A stretch of DNA of 64,000 bases from Streptomyces caniferus (GTDB lineage Bacteria > Actinomycetota > Actinomycetes > Streptomycetales > Streptomycetaceae), in NCBI RefSeq assembly GCF_009811555.1, contig NZ_BLIN01000003.1, forward strand, positions 124,001-188,000. Direction: 5' to 3'. A model generated the notes under the pieces. The model ran no database searches, was not told the origin of the DNA, and saw only the letters and a program-made list of their open reading frames with translations. The position numbers and the translations under genes were made by a program. This document shows, piece by piece, positions 57,009 to 64,000 of the stretch (its first letter is position 1; each line of letters starts with the position of its first letter).

Positions 57009-59558
57009 ATGACGGGAAAGTCGTTTGAAGCGTTGCCCCCCGAGCTGGGGGACTCCCCCACGGCCCGGGGCGGCATCGCCGTCCCGACGGCCGGGGCCGA
57101 GGAGCTTCTCGCCGCGGTGCTGGCGGATGTCGTGCGCGTCGGTCAGGTATCGGTCGACAGCCACTTCTTCGACGAGCTGGGCGCCGACTCGATGGTGATG
57201 GCGCAGTTCTGCGCGCGGGTCAGGAAGCACGCGGATCTGCCGTCGATATCGATGAAGGACGTCTACCGGCATCCGACGATCAGAAGCCTGGCGACGGCGC
57301 TCGCGGCCTCCGTACCCGCCGCCTCCGCGCAGTCGCCGGGAGCCGTACCCACCGCCCCCGCCGCATCGCCGGCCGCCGCGTCGGCGGCTCCGACGGGCAC
57401 GCCGCACTACGTCCTGTGCGGAGTGCTGCAGGTCCTGACGTTCCTCGGTTACTCCTACCTCGTCGCACTCGTCGCCGCCAGGGGCTACACCTGGATATCC
57501 GCCGGTTCCGGCGTGTTCGGCGTGTACCTGCGCGCGGTGCTGTTCAGCGCGGCGAGCTTCGTGGGTCTGGCCGTCTTCCCGGTCCTGGTGAAGTGGATAC
57601 TCATCGGCCGGTGGAAGCCCCGGCAGATCCGTATCTGGAGCCTCACGTACGTCCGCTTCTGGGTCGTCAAGACGCTGATCCGTTCCGATCCCCTGGTCCT
57701 GTTCGTGGGTTCGCCGCTCTATGCGCTCTACCTCAGGGCGCTGGGCGCGAGGATCGGGCGCGGTGTGCTGATCCTCTCCAGGAACGTCCCCGTGTGCACC
57801 GACCTGCTCGCCGTAGGCGACGGCGCGCTCGTCCGCAAGGACGCGTACTTCAACGGCTATCGGGCCGAGGCCGGCCTGATCCAGACCGGCACGGTGACCC
57901 TGGGGAAGGACGCGGTCGTCTGCGAGGCCACCGTGCTCGACATCGACACCTCACTGGGCGACGCGTCCCAGCTCGGCCACGCCTCCTCGTTGCACAGCGG
58001 ACAGGCGGTGCCCGACGGTGAGCGCTGGCACGGGTCGCCGGCGCAGCGCACCGATGTGGACTACCAGGCGGTGGACCCCGTTCCGTGCGGTGCCACGAGG
58101 CGGGTGCTGCACAGCGTCCTGCAACTGCTGACCGTGCTCCTGGTGTACGTACCGCTGGCGATCGGCGCCGTGGGCCTGCTGCTCGCCGCGGCCCCGCAGC
58201 TCGCCGCCGCCCTGGAACCGGGGCCCGCGGCCCTCACGAGCTGGACGTTCTACGCCGACGCCCTGGCGTTCTCGGTCGTCGTGTTCTTCGGTGTGCTCCC
58301 CCTCGGTCTCCTGCTCCTGGTCACGGTCCCCCGCCTGCTGAACCGGACCATCACACCGGGCACGGTCTATCCCCTGTACGGCTTCCACTACGGCGTGCAC
58401 CGGGCGATCACGTTCATGACCAACAGGCGCTCCCTGATGCGGCTGTTCGGCGACAGCTCCTGCATCGTCCACTACCTGCGGTGCCTCGGGTACGACCTCT
58501 CGCGGATCGAGCAGACCGGGTCGAACTTCGGCACGGAGGTCAAGCACGAGACCCCGTACCTGAGTTCCGTGGGGAGCGGAACGATGGTCGCGGACGGGCT
58601 GTCGATCAACAACGCCGACTACTCCAGCACCTCGTTCCGTGTCTCGCGGACGGCGATCGGGCCACGCAACTTCCTCGGGAACCGGATCGCCTACCCCTCG
58701 CGGGGCAGGACGGGCGACAACTGCCTGCTCGCGACGAAGGTCATGGTCCCCGTCGACGGCGAGGTCCGGGAGGGCGTGGGGCTGCTGGGCTCGCCCAGCT
58801 TCGAGATTCCGCGGTCGGTCCAGCGCGACAGCAGCTTCGACGGGCTGAAGAGCGAGGAGCAGTTGCGCCATCGCCTCCCCGCCAAGAACCGGCACAACGC
58901 AACCACCATGGGGTGGTACCTGCTGGTCCGGTGGGTCTACTTCTTCCTGGTCACCCTGCTCGTCTCGGCCGCCGCCGACCTCTACGCCCCGTTCGGCGCG
59001 GCGGCGATCGCGCTGGCCAACGTCCTCGTCTTCCTGTTCACCGCCGGGTACTACGTGCTGATCGAACGTGCTGTCACGGCCTGCCACCCCACGGACCCGC
59101 TGTTCTGCTCGATCTACGACCTCCGCTTCTGGCGGCGTGAACGCTACTGGAAGGTGCCGTCGGAGACGTACCTGCGGATATTCGACGGTACGCCGTTCAA
59201 GAGCGTGATCTGGCGGATGCTGGGTGTCCGGATCGGCAGCCGGGTCTTCGACGACGGCTGCTATCTGACCGAGCGGACGATGGTCACCATCGGGGACGGC
59301 TGCACCCTCAACATGGGGAGCGTCGTCCAGTGCCACTCGCAGGAGGACGGCACCTTCAAGTCCGACCGCAGCACGATCGGTTCCGGATCCACGATCGGTG
59401 TCGGCGCCTTCGTGCACTACGGCGTGGCGATCGGCGACGGCGCCGTGCTCGCCCCCGACTCCTTCCTCATGAAGGGCGAGGTCCTCCCGCAGCGTGCGCG
59501 GTGGGGAGGAAATCCGGCCCGGCAGATCCGCCGGGGCGACGGCGGGGAGTGGAGGTAG
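57009..59558 (+). CDS. carrier domain fused to Pls/PosA-type membrane peptide polymerase
   Basis: 849 aa from ATG 57009 with GAGGGAG upstream. Residues about 30-100 are a peptidyl-carrier domain with phosphopantetheine Ser61 in ELGADSMVM. After an Ala/Pro linker come six membrane helices in three pairs (first near 136-200, second near 370-450, third near 640-700). Each pair is followed by a left-handed beta-helix or acyltransferase-like domain with hexapeptide features (IGRGVLILSRNVPVC; YDLSRIEQTGSNFG; VRIGSRVFDDGCYLTER and GSGSTIGVGAFVHYG). This is the C-terminal two-thirds of epsilon-poly-lysine synthetase (Pls), where the tandem domains form isopeptide bonds at the membrane. The adenylation domain normally at the N-terminus is missing; the next gene, 5 bp downstream, supplies one. 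Confidence 0.88.
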   Translation: MTGKSFEALPPELGDSPTARGGIAVPTAGAEELLAAVLADVVRVGQVSVDSHFFDELGADSMVMAQFCARVRKHADLPSISMKDVYRHPTIRSLATALAASVPAASAQSPGAVPTAPAASPAAASAAPTGTPHYVLCGVLQVLTFLGYSYLVALVAARGYTWISAGSGVFGVYLRAVLFSAASFVGLAVFPVLVKWILIGRWKPRQIRIWSLTYVRFWVVKTLIRSDPLVLFVGSPLYALYLRALGARIGRGVLILSRNVPVCTDLLAVGDGALVRKDAYFNGYRAEAGLIQTGTVTLGKDAVVCEATVLDIDTSLGDASQLGHASSLHSGQAVPDGERWHGSPAQRTDVDYQAVDPVPCGATRRVLHSVLQLLTVLLVYVPLAIGAVGLLLAAAPQLAAALEPGPAALTSWTFYADALAFSVVVFFGVLPLGLLLLVTVPRLLNRTITPGTVYPLYGFHYGVHRAITFMTNRRSLMRLFGDSSCIVHYLRCLGYDLSRIEQTGSNFGTEVKHETPYLSSVGSGTMVADGLSINNADYSSTSFRVSRTAIGPRNFLGNRIAYPSRGRTGDNCLLATKVMVPVDGEVREGVGLLGSPSFEIPRSVQRDSSFDGLKSEEQLRHRLPAKNRHNATTMGWYLLVRWVYFFLVTLLVSAAADLYAPFGAAAIALANVLVFLFTAGYYVLIERAVTACHPTDPLFCSIYDLRFWRRERYWKVPSETYLRIFDGTPFKSVIWRMLGVRIGSRVFDDGCYLTERTMVTIGDGCTLNMGSVVQCHSQEDGTFKSDRSTIGSGSTIGVGAFVHYGVAIGDGAVLAPDSFLMKGEVLPQRARWGGNPARQIRRGDGGEWR

Positions 59559-59563
59559 CAGCC

Positions 59564-62500
59564 ATGACGACGCCTCTGAAGCGCAACGGGGAAGTCCGGC
59601 AGGAGGTGCCCGCCGCCGGCGGGTTCGCCACCGTGCCGCGATGGACCCGCACCCCGGTTCCGGGCGCCGCCGCATACGAGACGGTGCTGCCCGAGGGCCT
59701 CCTGCCGGCACTGGACCACTGGGCGCAGGAGTGGGGCGTCACGCTCGACTCGGTGCTGCTGGCCGCGCACGCCAAGGTGCTCGGCGCGCTGACCGGTGAA
59801 CAGACGGTCGCGACCGGCTACACGGCCGTGGCGGGCGGCAGTCCGGTGACCTGCCGGCTGACGACCGCGGCGGAGACGTGGCGGACGCTGGTGTGCGACA
59901 CGCATCAGGTCACGTCTCAGCTGCCGGAGCCGCAGGGCTTCCCGGGCGATGGCCTCGGGAGGCCGCCGGACCCCGCCGCGCCGTTGCCCGAGACGGTGTT
60001 CGATCCGACCGGTGCCGATACCGAAGGTGTCACAGGTGCCGGCGAGGGCACCGTGCTGCGGGTGGCGGTGGTGCGCCGAGACGGCGGACACCTGCTGCGG
60101 CTGCAGTACCGGACCGAGGTGCTCGACGAGGACTGTGCCGCGAGGATCGCCGGCTACCACCTCACCGCGCTCACGCTGCTCGCCGCCGATCCGGAAGCGG
60201 CGCACGGGCAGCAGAGCCTGTTGTCCCCCGAGGAACTCCACCTCCAGCTCGAAGGACTCGCCGGCCCGCAACGGACGCTGCCGGAACAGCGGTTCCACGA
60301 GCTGTTCGAGCAGCGCGTGCGGGCGCACCCGGACGCCGTCGCGGCCGTGCACGGCGACCGGCAGTGGACGTACCGGGAACTCAATGCCCGCGCCAACCGG
60401 CTGGCCCACGCGCTGCCGGCCGCCGGACTGCACCGGCAGGACGTGGTCGCGGTGGTGACCGAACGCAACCTGGACTGGCTGGCCGCCGTCCTCGCGGTCT
60501 TCAAGGCCGGGGGCACGTACCTGCCCATCGAGCCGCACTTCCCCGCCGACCGGATCGCCGCCATGCTCTCCCGCGCCTCGTGCGGGCTGGTGCTGACCGA
60601 ACCCGGCAGCACCGCCACCCTCGACCGGGCCCTGGAGTCGCTGCCCGGGGTCCACAGGCTCTTCCTCGACGCGGCGTACGAGGGCAGCCGCGACGAGAGC
60701 GACCCCGGTGTCCCCGTCGCCCCGGACGACCTCGCCTACATCTTCTTCACCTCCGGCTCCACTGGGGAGCCCAAGGGCGCGATGTGCGAGCACGAGGGCA
60801 TGCTCAACCACCTCTACGCCAAGATCGACGACTTGGGGATCGCCGAGGGGCAGGTCGTCGCCCAGACCGCGCCCCAGTGCTTCGACATCTCCCTGTGGCA
60901 ACTGCTCTCCGCGCTGCTGACCGGCGGACGGACCCTGTTGGTGGAGCAGGAGGCCGTTCTGGACGTCGGGCGGTTCCTCGACACGATCGTCGACGGCGGG
61001 GCCGGCGTGCTCCAGGTGGTGCCGTCCTACCTGGATGTCGTCCTGTCCTTCCTGGAGCAGCACCCCCGCCAACTGCCCGCCCTGCGCTGTGTGTCGGTGA
61101 CGGGCGAGGCGCTGAAGAAGGAGCTCGTCGAGCGCTGGTTCGCGACCGCACCCCGGATCAGACTGGCCAACGCCTACGGGTTGACCGAGACCTCCGACGA
61201 CACCAACCACGAGGTCATGGACCGGGTGCCGGCCGGCGACCGGATCCCGCTCGGCCGGCCCGTCAACAACGTGCACGTCTACCTCGTCGATGCGCACCTG
61301 TCGCCGGTGCCGCTCGGCGCGCCCGGTGAGATCGTCTTCTCCGGGGTCTGCGTCGGCCGCGGGTACGTCAACGACCCGGAGCGCACCCGGCTGGTCTTCA
61401 TGGCGGATCCGTACCGTCCGGGCCGCAGGCTCTACCGGTCCGGCGACTACGGCCGGTGGCTGCCGGACGGAAAACTGGAGTTCCTCGGCCGCCAGGACAC
61501 CCAGGTCAAGATCCGTGGTTTCCGGATCGAGACGGGCGAGATCGAGAACACCCTGCTGCGGGTGCCCGGCATCCGCGACGGTGCCGTGGTGGTCTCCCCA
61601 CGGTCCGGCCACAGTCAGCGGCTGGTGGCCTTCTACTCCGGTCCGCGTCCGCTGGAGACAGGTGCTCTGCAGGACCTGCTGAGCCGGTCGCTGCCCGCGT
61701 ACATGGTCCCGTCGGCCTTCCACTGGCGGGAGAGCCTCCCGCTGACGGCCAACGGAAAGATCGACAAGAAGGCGCTGGCCGCCCTCGCCGAAGGAGGCGA
61801 AACCGCCGAGGACGGCCACCATGCGCTCGGCACACCGACCGAGCAGCGGCTCGCCGCCGCATGGGCCGAGGCGCTCGGTATTCCGGAGAACCGGATCGGA
61901 GGCCAGGACGACTTCTTCGACCTCGGCGGCACCTCGCTCTCGGCCGTACGGGTCGCGATCCGCCTGGACCGCGTGGTCTCCCCCAAGGACCTCCTGCAGC
62001 ATCCGGTCCTCGCCGACCTGGCCCGCCTGGTCGACAGCCGTTCCACGGACGGCTCCGCGCAGCCGCGGACGCTGCCGCGGCCCGAGCACAGCAACCCGGT
62101 GCACAGCACCGGTCGGCTGCCCGCCGACGCAGACCGAAAGGACACCACGATGGCCCCCTCACTCCCGACCTCACTGCCCGACCTGGAGTCCCCGGCCGGT
62201 CGGACGCCGATGCTACGGCTCCACACCACCGTCGACGCGGCGAGCTGGGTGGCCGAGCACCGCGACGCGCTGCGCGCCGCCGTTCTCGAACACGGGGCAC
62301 TCCTCGTCCGCGGCCTCGGGCTCCAGCACGCGGCCGAGGTCGGGGCGGTCCGTGAGCAGCTGGACCTCCTTCCGGTGGCGGACAAGGAATCCTTCGCCCC
62401 CCGGGAGACCTACTCCGAGGGGGTCTACTCCTCGTCCAAGTGGCCGCCGAACCAGCCGATGTGCATGCACCACGAACTGAGCTACCGGCTCGAGTTCCCC

Positions 62501-63154
62501 GGCCTGATGCTGTTCGCCTGCCTCGGCGCACCCACCGAGGGAGGAGCGACCGGGGTCGCGGACTCCACGGCGGTGCTCGACGCGCTGCCGCCCGAGCTCA
62601 CCGAGCGGTTCGAGCGGGAGGGCTGGCTGCTCACCCGCAGCTACCACGACGAGATCGGTGCCTCCTTGTCGGAGGCGTTCGGCACCGACGACCGGAGCGC
62701 CATCGAGGACTACTGCCGCGCCCACGCCATCGAGTTCGCGTGGCAGCCCGACGGCGGACTGCGCACGCGACAGCGCCGCAGTGCCGTGGTGCGCCATCCG
62801 GTCAGCGGGCGACGCTGCTGGTTCAACCAGATCGCGTTCCTCAACGAGTGGACGATGGCGCCCGAGGTCCGGGAGTACCTGATCGACGAATACGGCGCCG
62901 ACGGGCTGCCGTTCAACACCCGCTACGGCAACGGCGACCCCCTCACGGAGGACACCGTCCAGCTCCTCAACAAGGTCTACGAGGCGCACACCCTGCGTCG
63001 GCCCTGGCAGGCCGGTGACCTGCTGCTCGTCGACAACGTCCGCAGCGCGCACAGCAGGGAGCCCTTCGAAGGGCCGCGGGAGGTGGTGGTGGCGATGGCC
63101 GAGCCGCTGCGCCTGGCCGACTGCTCGCCGACCTTCGAGGTGACCGTCCCGTGA
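59564..63154 (+). CDS. NRPS (partial C, A, PCP) fused to Fe(II)/2-oxoglutarate dioxygenase
   Basis: 1196 aa from ATG 59564 (GGAGG upstream). Residues about 20-225 resemble only the C-terminal lobe of a condensation domain; no HHxxxDG is present. The adenylation domain (about 244-735) has FTSGSTGEPKG (about 394), AYGLTETSDD (about 536) and GKIDKK (about 731). Reading the pocket by eye gives D-I-W-Q-S-T-A-D-D-K; the two acidic residues fit a basic substrate such as diaminopropionate. The carrier domain has LGGTSL with Ser791. From about 863 a TauD/SyrP-like oxygenase follows, with HHE iron ligands (His969, Glu971) and distal His1163. ATG 62150 with AAAGGA upstream could also start the oxygenase separately. 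It likely activates, holds and hydroxylates the monomer for the membrane polymerase. Confidence 0.9.
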   Translation: MTTPLKRNGEVRQEVPAAGGFATVPRWTRTPVPGAAAYETVLPEGLLPALDHWAQEWGVTLDSVLLAAHAKVLGALTGEQTVATGYTAVAGGSPVTCRLTTAAETWRTLVCDTHQVTSQLPEPQGFPGDGLGRPPDPAAPLPETVFDPTGADTEGVTGAGEGTVLRVAVVRRDGGHLLRLQYRTEVLDEDCAARIAGYHLTALTLLAADPEAAHGQQSLLSPEELHLQLEGLAGPQRTLPEQRFHELFEQRVRAHPDAVAAVHGDRQWTYRELNARANRLAHALPAAGLHRQDVVAVVTERNLDWLAAVLAVFKAGGTYLPIEPHFPADRIAAMLSRASCGLVLTEPGSTATLDRALESLPGVHRLFLDAAYEGSRDESDPGVPVAPDDLAYIFFTSGSTGEPKGAMCEHEGMLNHLYAKIDDLGIAEGQVVAQTAPQCFDISLWQLLSALLTGGRTLLVEQEAVLDVGRFLDTIVDGGAGVLQVVPSYLDVVLSFLEQHPRQLPALRCVSVTGEALKKELVERWFATAPRIRLANAYGLTETSDDTNHEVMDRVPAGDRIPLGRPVNNVHVYLVDAHLSPVPLGAPGEIVFSGVCVGRGYVNDPERTRLVFMADPYRPGRRLYRSGDYGRWLPDGKLEFLGRQDTQVKIRGFRIETGEIENTLLRVPGIRDGAVVVSPRSGHSQRLVAFYSGPRPLETGALQDLLSRSLPAYMVPSAFHWRESLPLTANGKIDKKALAALAEGGETAEDGHHALGTPTEQRLAAAWAEALGIPENRIGGQDDFFDLGGTSLSAVRVAIRLDRVVSPKDLLQHPVLADLARLVDSRSTDGSAQPRTLPRPEHSNPVHSTGRLPADADRKDTTMAPSLPTSLPDLESPAGRTPMLRLHTTVDAASWVAEHRDALRAAVLEHGALLVRGLGLQHAAEVGAVREQLDLLPVADKESFAPRETYSEGVYSSSKWPPNQPMCMHHELSYRLEFPGLMLFACLGAPTEGGATGVADSTAVLDALPPELTERFEREGWLLTRSYHDEIGASLSEAFGTDDRSAIEDYCRAHAIEFAWQPDGGLRTRQRRSAVVRHPVSGRRCWFNQIAFLNEWTMAPEVREYLIDEYGADGLPFNTRYGNGDPLTEDTVQLLNKVYEAHTLRRPWQAGDLLLVDNVRSAHSREPFEGPREVVVAMAEPLRLADCSPTFEVTVP

Positions 63155-63186
63155 ACACCATCCGCTCCACCGCAACGGAGTCCGCC

Positions 63187-64000
63187 ATGACCGCATCGCC
63201 CCTCACCGTGCCCCCGTTCGCGGTGATCTCAGGAGTTCAGGTCCGCACCGCGCTGCAAGGCCGCGAGAAACACATCGTGGCGGTGGTCGAGGAGACCTAC
63301 CGGCTGCACGGTGCCGGTGAATCGGTGAACCCGCCGTCCTCGTTCCTCCGGTTCCCCGACCGCACGACGTCGCGGATGATCGCGCTGCCCGCCTCGATCG
63401 GCGGCCGGGCGCGGGTGGACGGGCTGAAGTGGATCTCCAGCTTCCCGGAGAACGTGGCGGCCGGCATCCCCCGGGCCTCCGCGGTCCTGATCCTCAACGA
63501 CCATGTCACCGGCTACCCGTTCGCCTGCCTGGAGAGCTCGATCATCAGCGCCACCAGAACCGCCGCGTCGGCGGCGTCGGCGGCCGACTGGCTCAGCCGC
63601 GGCCGCCCGCGCCCGGTGCGCGTCGGGTTCTTCGGGGCGGGCCTGATCGCCCGCTACATCCACACGTTCCTGGAAGGCACCGGCTGGTCGTTCGACGAGA
63701 TCGGCGTGCACGACCTGTCCGCCGACAGCGCGGCCGGCTTCCGCCTGCACCTGGAGCAGTCCGGCACCGCGGGCCGGATCACCGTGCACGAGAGCGCCGA
63801 GGAGCTGATCCGCTTCAGCGACCTCGTGGTCTTCGCCACCGTGGCCGGTGAGCCACATGTCGACGACCCCGCGTGGTTCGCCCACAACCCGGTGGTCCTG
63901 CACGTGTCGCTGCGCGACCTCGCGCCGCAGGTCCTGCTGGCCTCGACCAACATCGTCGATGACGTGGAGCACTGTCTCCACGCCGGCACTTCGCCGCATC
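63187..64000 (+). CDS. sbnB: SbnB-like N-(2-amino-2-carboxyethyl)-L-glutamate dehydrogenase, partial
   Basis: 271 codons to the window edge from ATG 63187 (GGAG upstream). GTG 63151, overlapping the NRPS stop, is an alternative start. It has the ornithine cyclodeaminase/mu-crystallin fold with NAD-binding FFGAGLIARYIHTFL. SbnB-type features include SVNPPSSFLRFPDR, GLKWISSFPENVAAGIPRASAVLILND, LESSIISATRTAASAASAADWL and HVSLRDLAPQVLLASTNIVDDVEHCLHAGTSPH. Known SbnB enzymes cleave N-(1-amino-1-carboxyl-2-ethyl)-glutamate, made by the SbnA synthase, to give L-2,3-diaminopropionate. That predicts an sbnA-like gene just outside the window and diaminopropionate as building block. Confidence 0.9.
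   Translation, partial: MTASPLTVPPFAVISGVQVRTALQGREKHIVAVVEETYRLHGAGESVNPPSSFLRFPDRTTSRMIALPASIGGRARVDGLKWISSFPENVAAGIPRASAVLILNDHVTGYPFACLESSIISATRTAASAASAADWLSRGRPRPVRVGFFGAGLIARYIHTFLEGTGWSFDEIGVHDLSADSAAGFRLHLEQSGTAGRITVHESAEELIRFSDLVVFATVAGEPHVDDPAWFAHNPVVLHVSLRDLAPQVLLASTNIVDDVEHCLHAGTSPH

Noticed and set aside
59417-62104. 895-aa minus frame opposite the NRPS
   Set aside because: Antisense shadow; the + strand carries all adenylation and carrier motifs.
62213-63196. 327-aa minus frame opposite the dioxygenase
   Set aside because: Antisense shadow of the iron-oxygenase domain.
1-64000. tRNA, rRNA or CRISPR features
   Set aside because: No tRNA cloverleaf, rRNA-like block or regularly spaced repeats were seen when reading both strands; a dedicated scan was not possible.

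Overview
The window is about 70% GC or more, with GC-rich third codon positions, frequent GTG starts, many 4-bp ATGA/GTGA gene overlaps, and several genes without a Shine-Dalgarno sequence. Together with a tyrosinase operon (melC1-melC2), an AfsQ-like two-component system and SARP-type and TetR regulators, this points to a Streptomyces chromosome. Most of it looks like accessory or arm-type DNA: many transporters, regulators and acetyltransferases, plus decayed genes and an IS remnant.

Layout. 1-4300: the end of an unidentified gene, then a CaiB/racemase-like gene divergent from an acyl-CoA ligase that overlaps an F420-type luciferase-like oxidoreductase. 4300-8500: an XRE-SARP-NB-ARC regulator, a 66-aa exported peptide with two (S)xVWD motifs, a 130-aa unknown, and a divergent TrmB/LuxR-type regulator, forming a candidate signalling locus. 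9000-10500: a two-gene module, a membrane protein plus a small protein with a Gly/Asn-rich amyloid-like motif. 10650-15300: two GNAT acetyltransferases, an Asp/Glu racemase, a tyrosine phosphatase, another GNAT, a Uma2-fold protein and a CsbD-like protein. 15300-21100: decayed and poorly recognised DNA, including a leucine-rich-repeat remnant, a 611-aa unknown, a truncated IS5-type element, a nitroreductase and a VOC pseudogene. 21100-34000: a secreted I36-type protein, a VWA protein, an NmrA-like protein, a TetR-MFS pair with twin operators, two membrane proteins, a MerR-MFS pair, a small secreted Gly/Tyr protein, an M20 peptidase and an SRPBCC protein. 34100-40640: an AfsQ-like response regulator, kinase and lipoprotein operon, divergent from a lipoprotein, adaptor, ATPase and permease export operon. 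40600-50200: a zinc-ribbon protein, a DUF1259 protein, tyrosinase, an MFS-LysR pair, a LysE exporter and a secreted amidase. 50300-56200: an acyl-CoA dehydrogenase and CoA-transferase operon facing a LysR remnant, a DUF2268 zinc protease, small conserved proteins, a PRC-barrel stress protein and a GNAT.

57009 to the right edge is the most notable region: the start of an unusual nonribosomal peptide cluster. It has three genes so far. The first encodes a carrier domain fused to the membrane-embedded polymerising part of an epsilon-poly-lysine-synthetase-like (Pls/PosA) protein but with no adenylation domain. The second encodes a partial condensation domain, adenylation domain, carrier domain and Fe(II)/2-oxoglutarate dioxygenase on one chain. 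The third is an SbnB-like dehydrogenase for 2,3-diaminopropionate supply, cut by the window edge. My inference is a membrane-bound machine that makes a diaminopropionate-containing, possibly hydroxylated, isopeptide oligomer or polymer. It is preceded by about 830 bp of non-coding, partly AT-rich DNA with a perfect 16-bp palindrome.

No tRNA, rRNA or CRISPR array was seen. Calls rest on reading the sequence; no searches were run.
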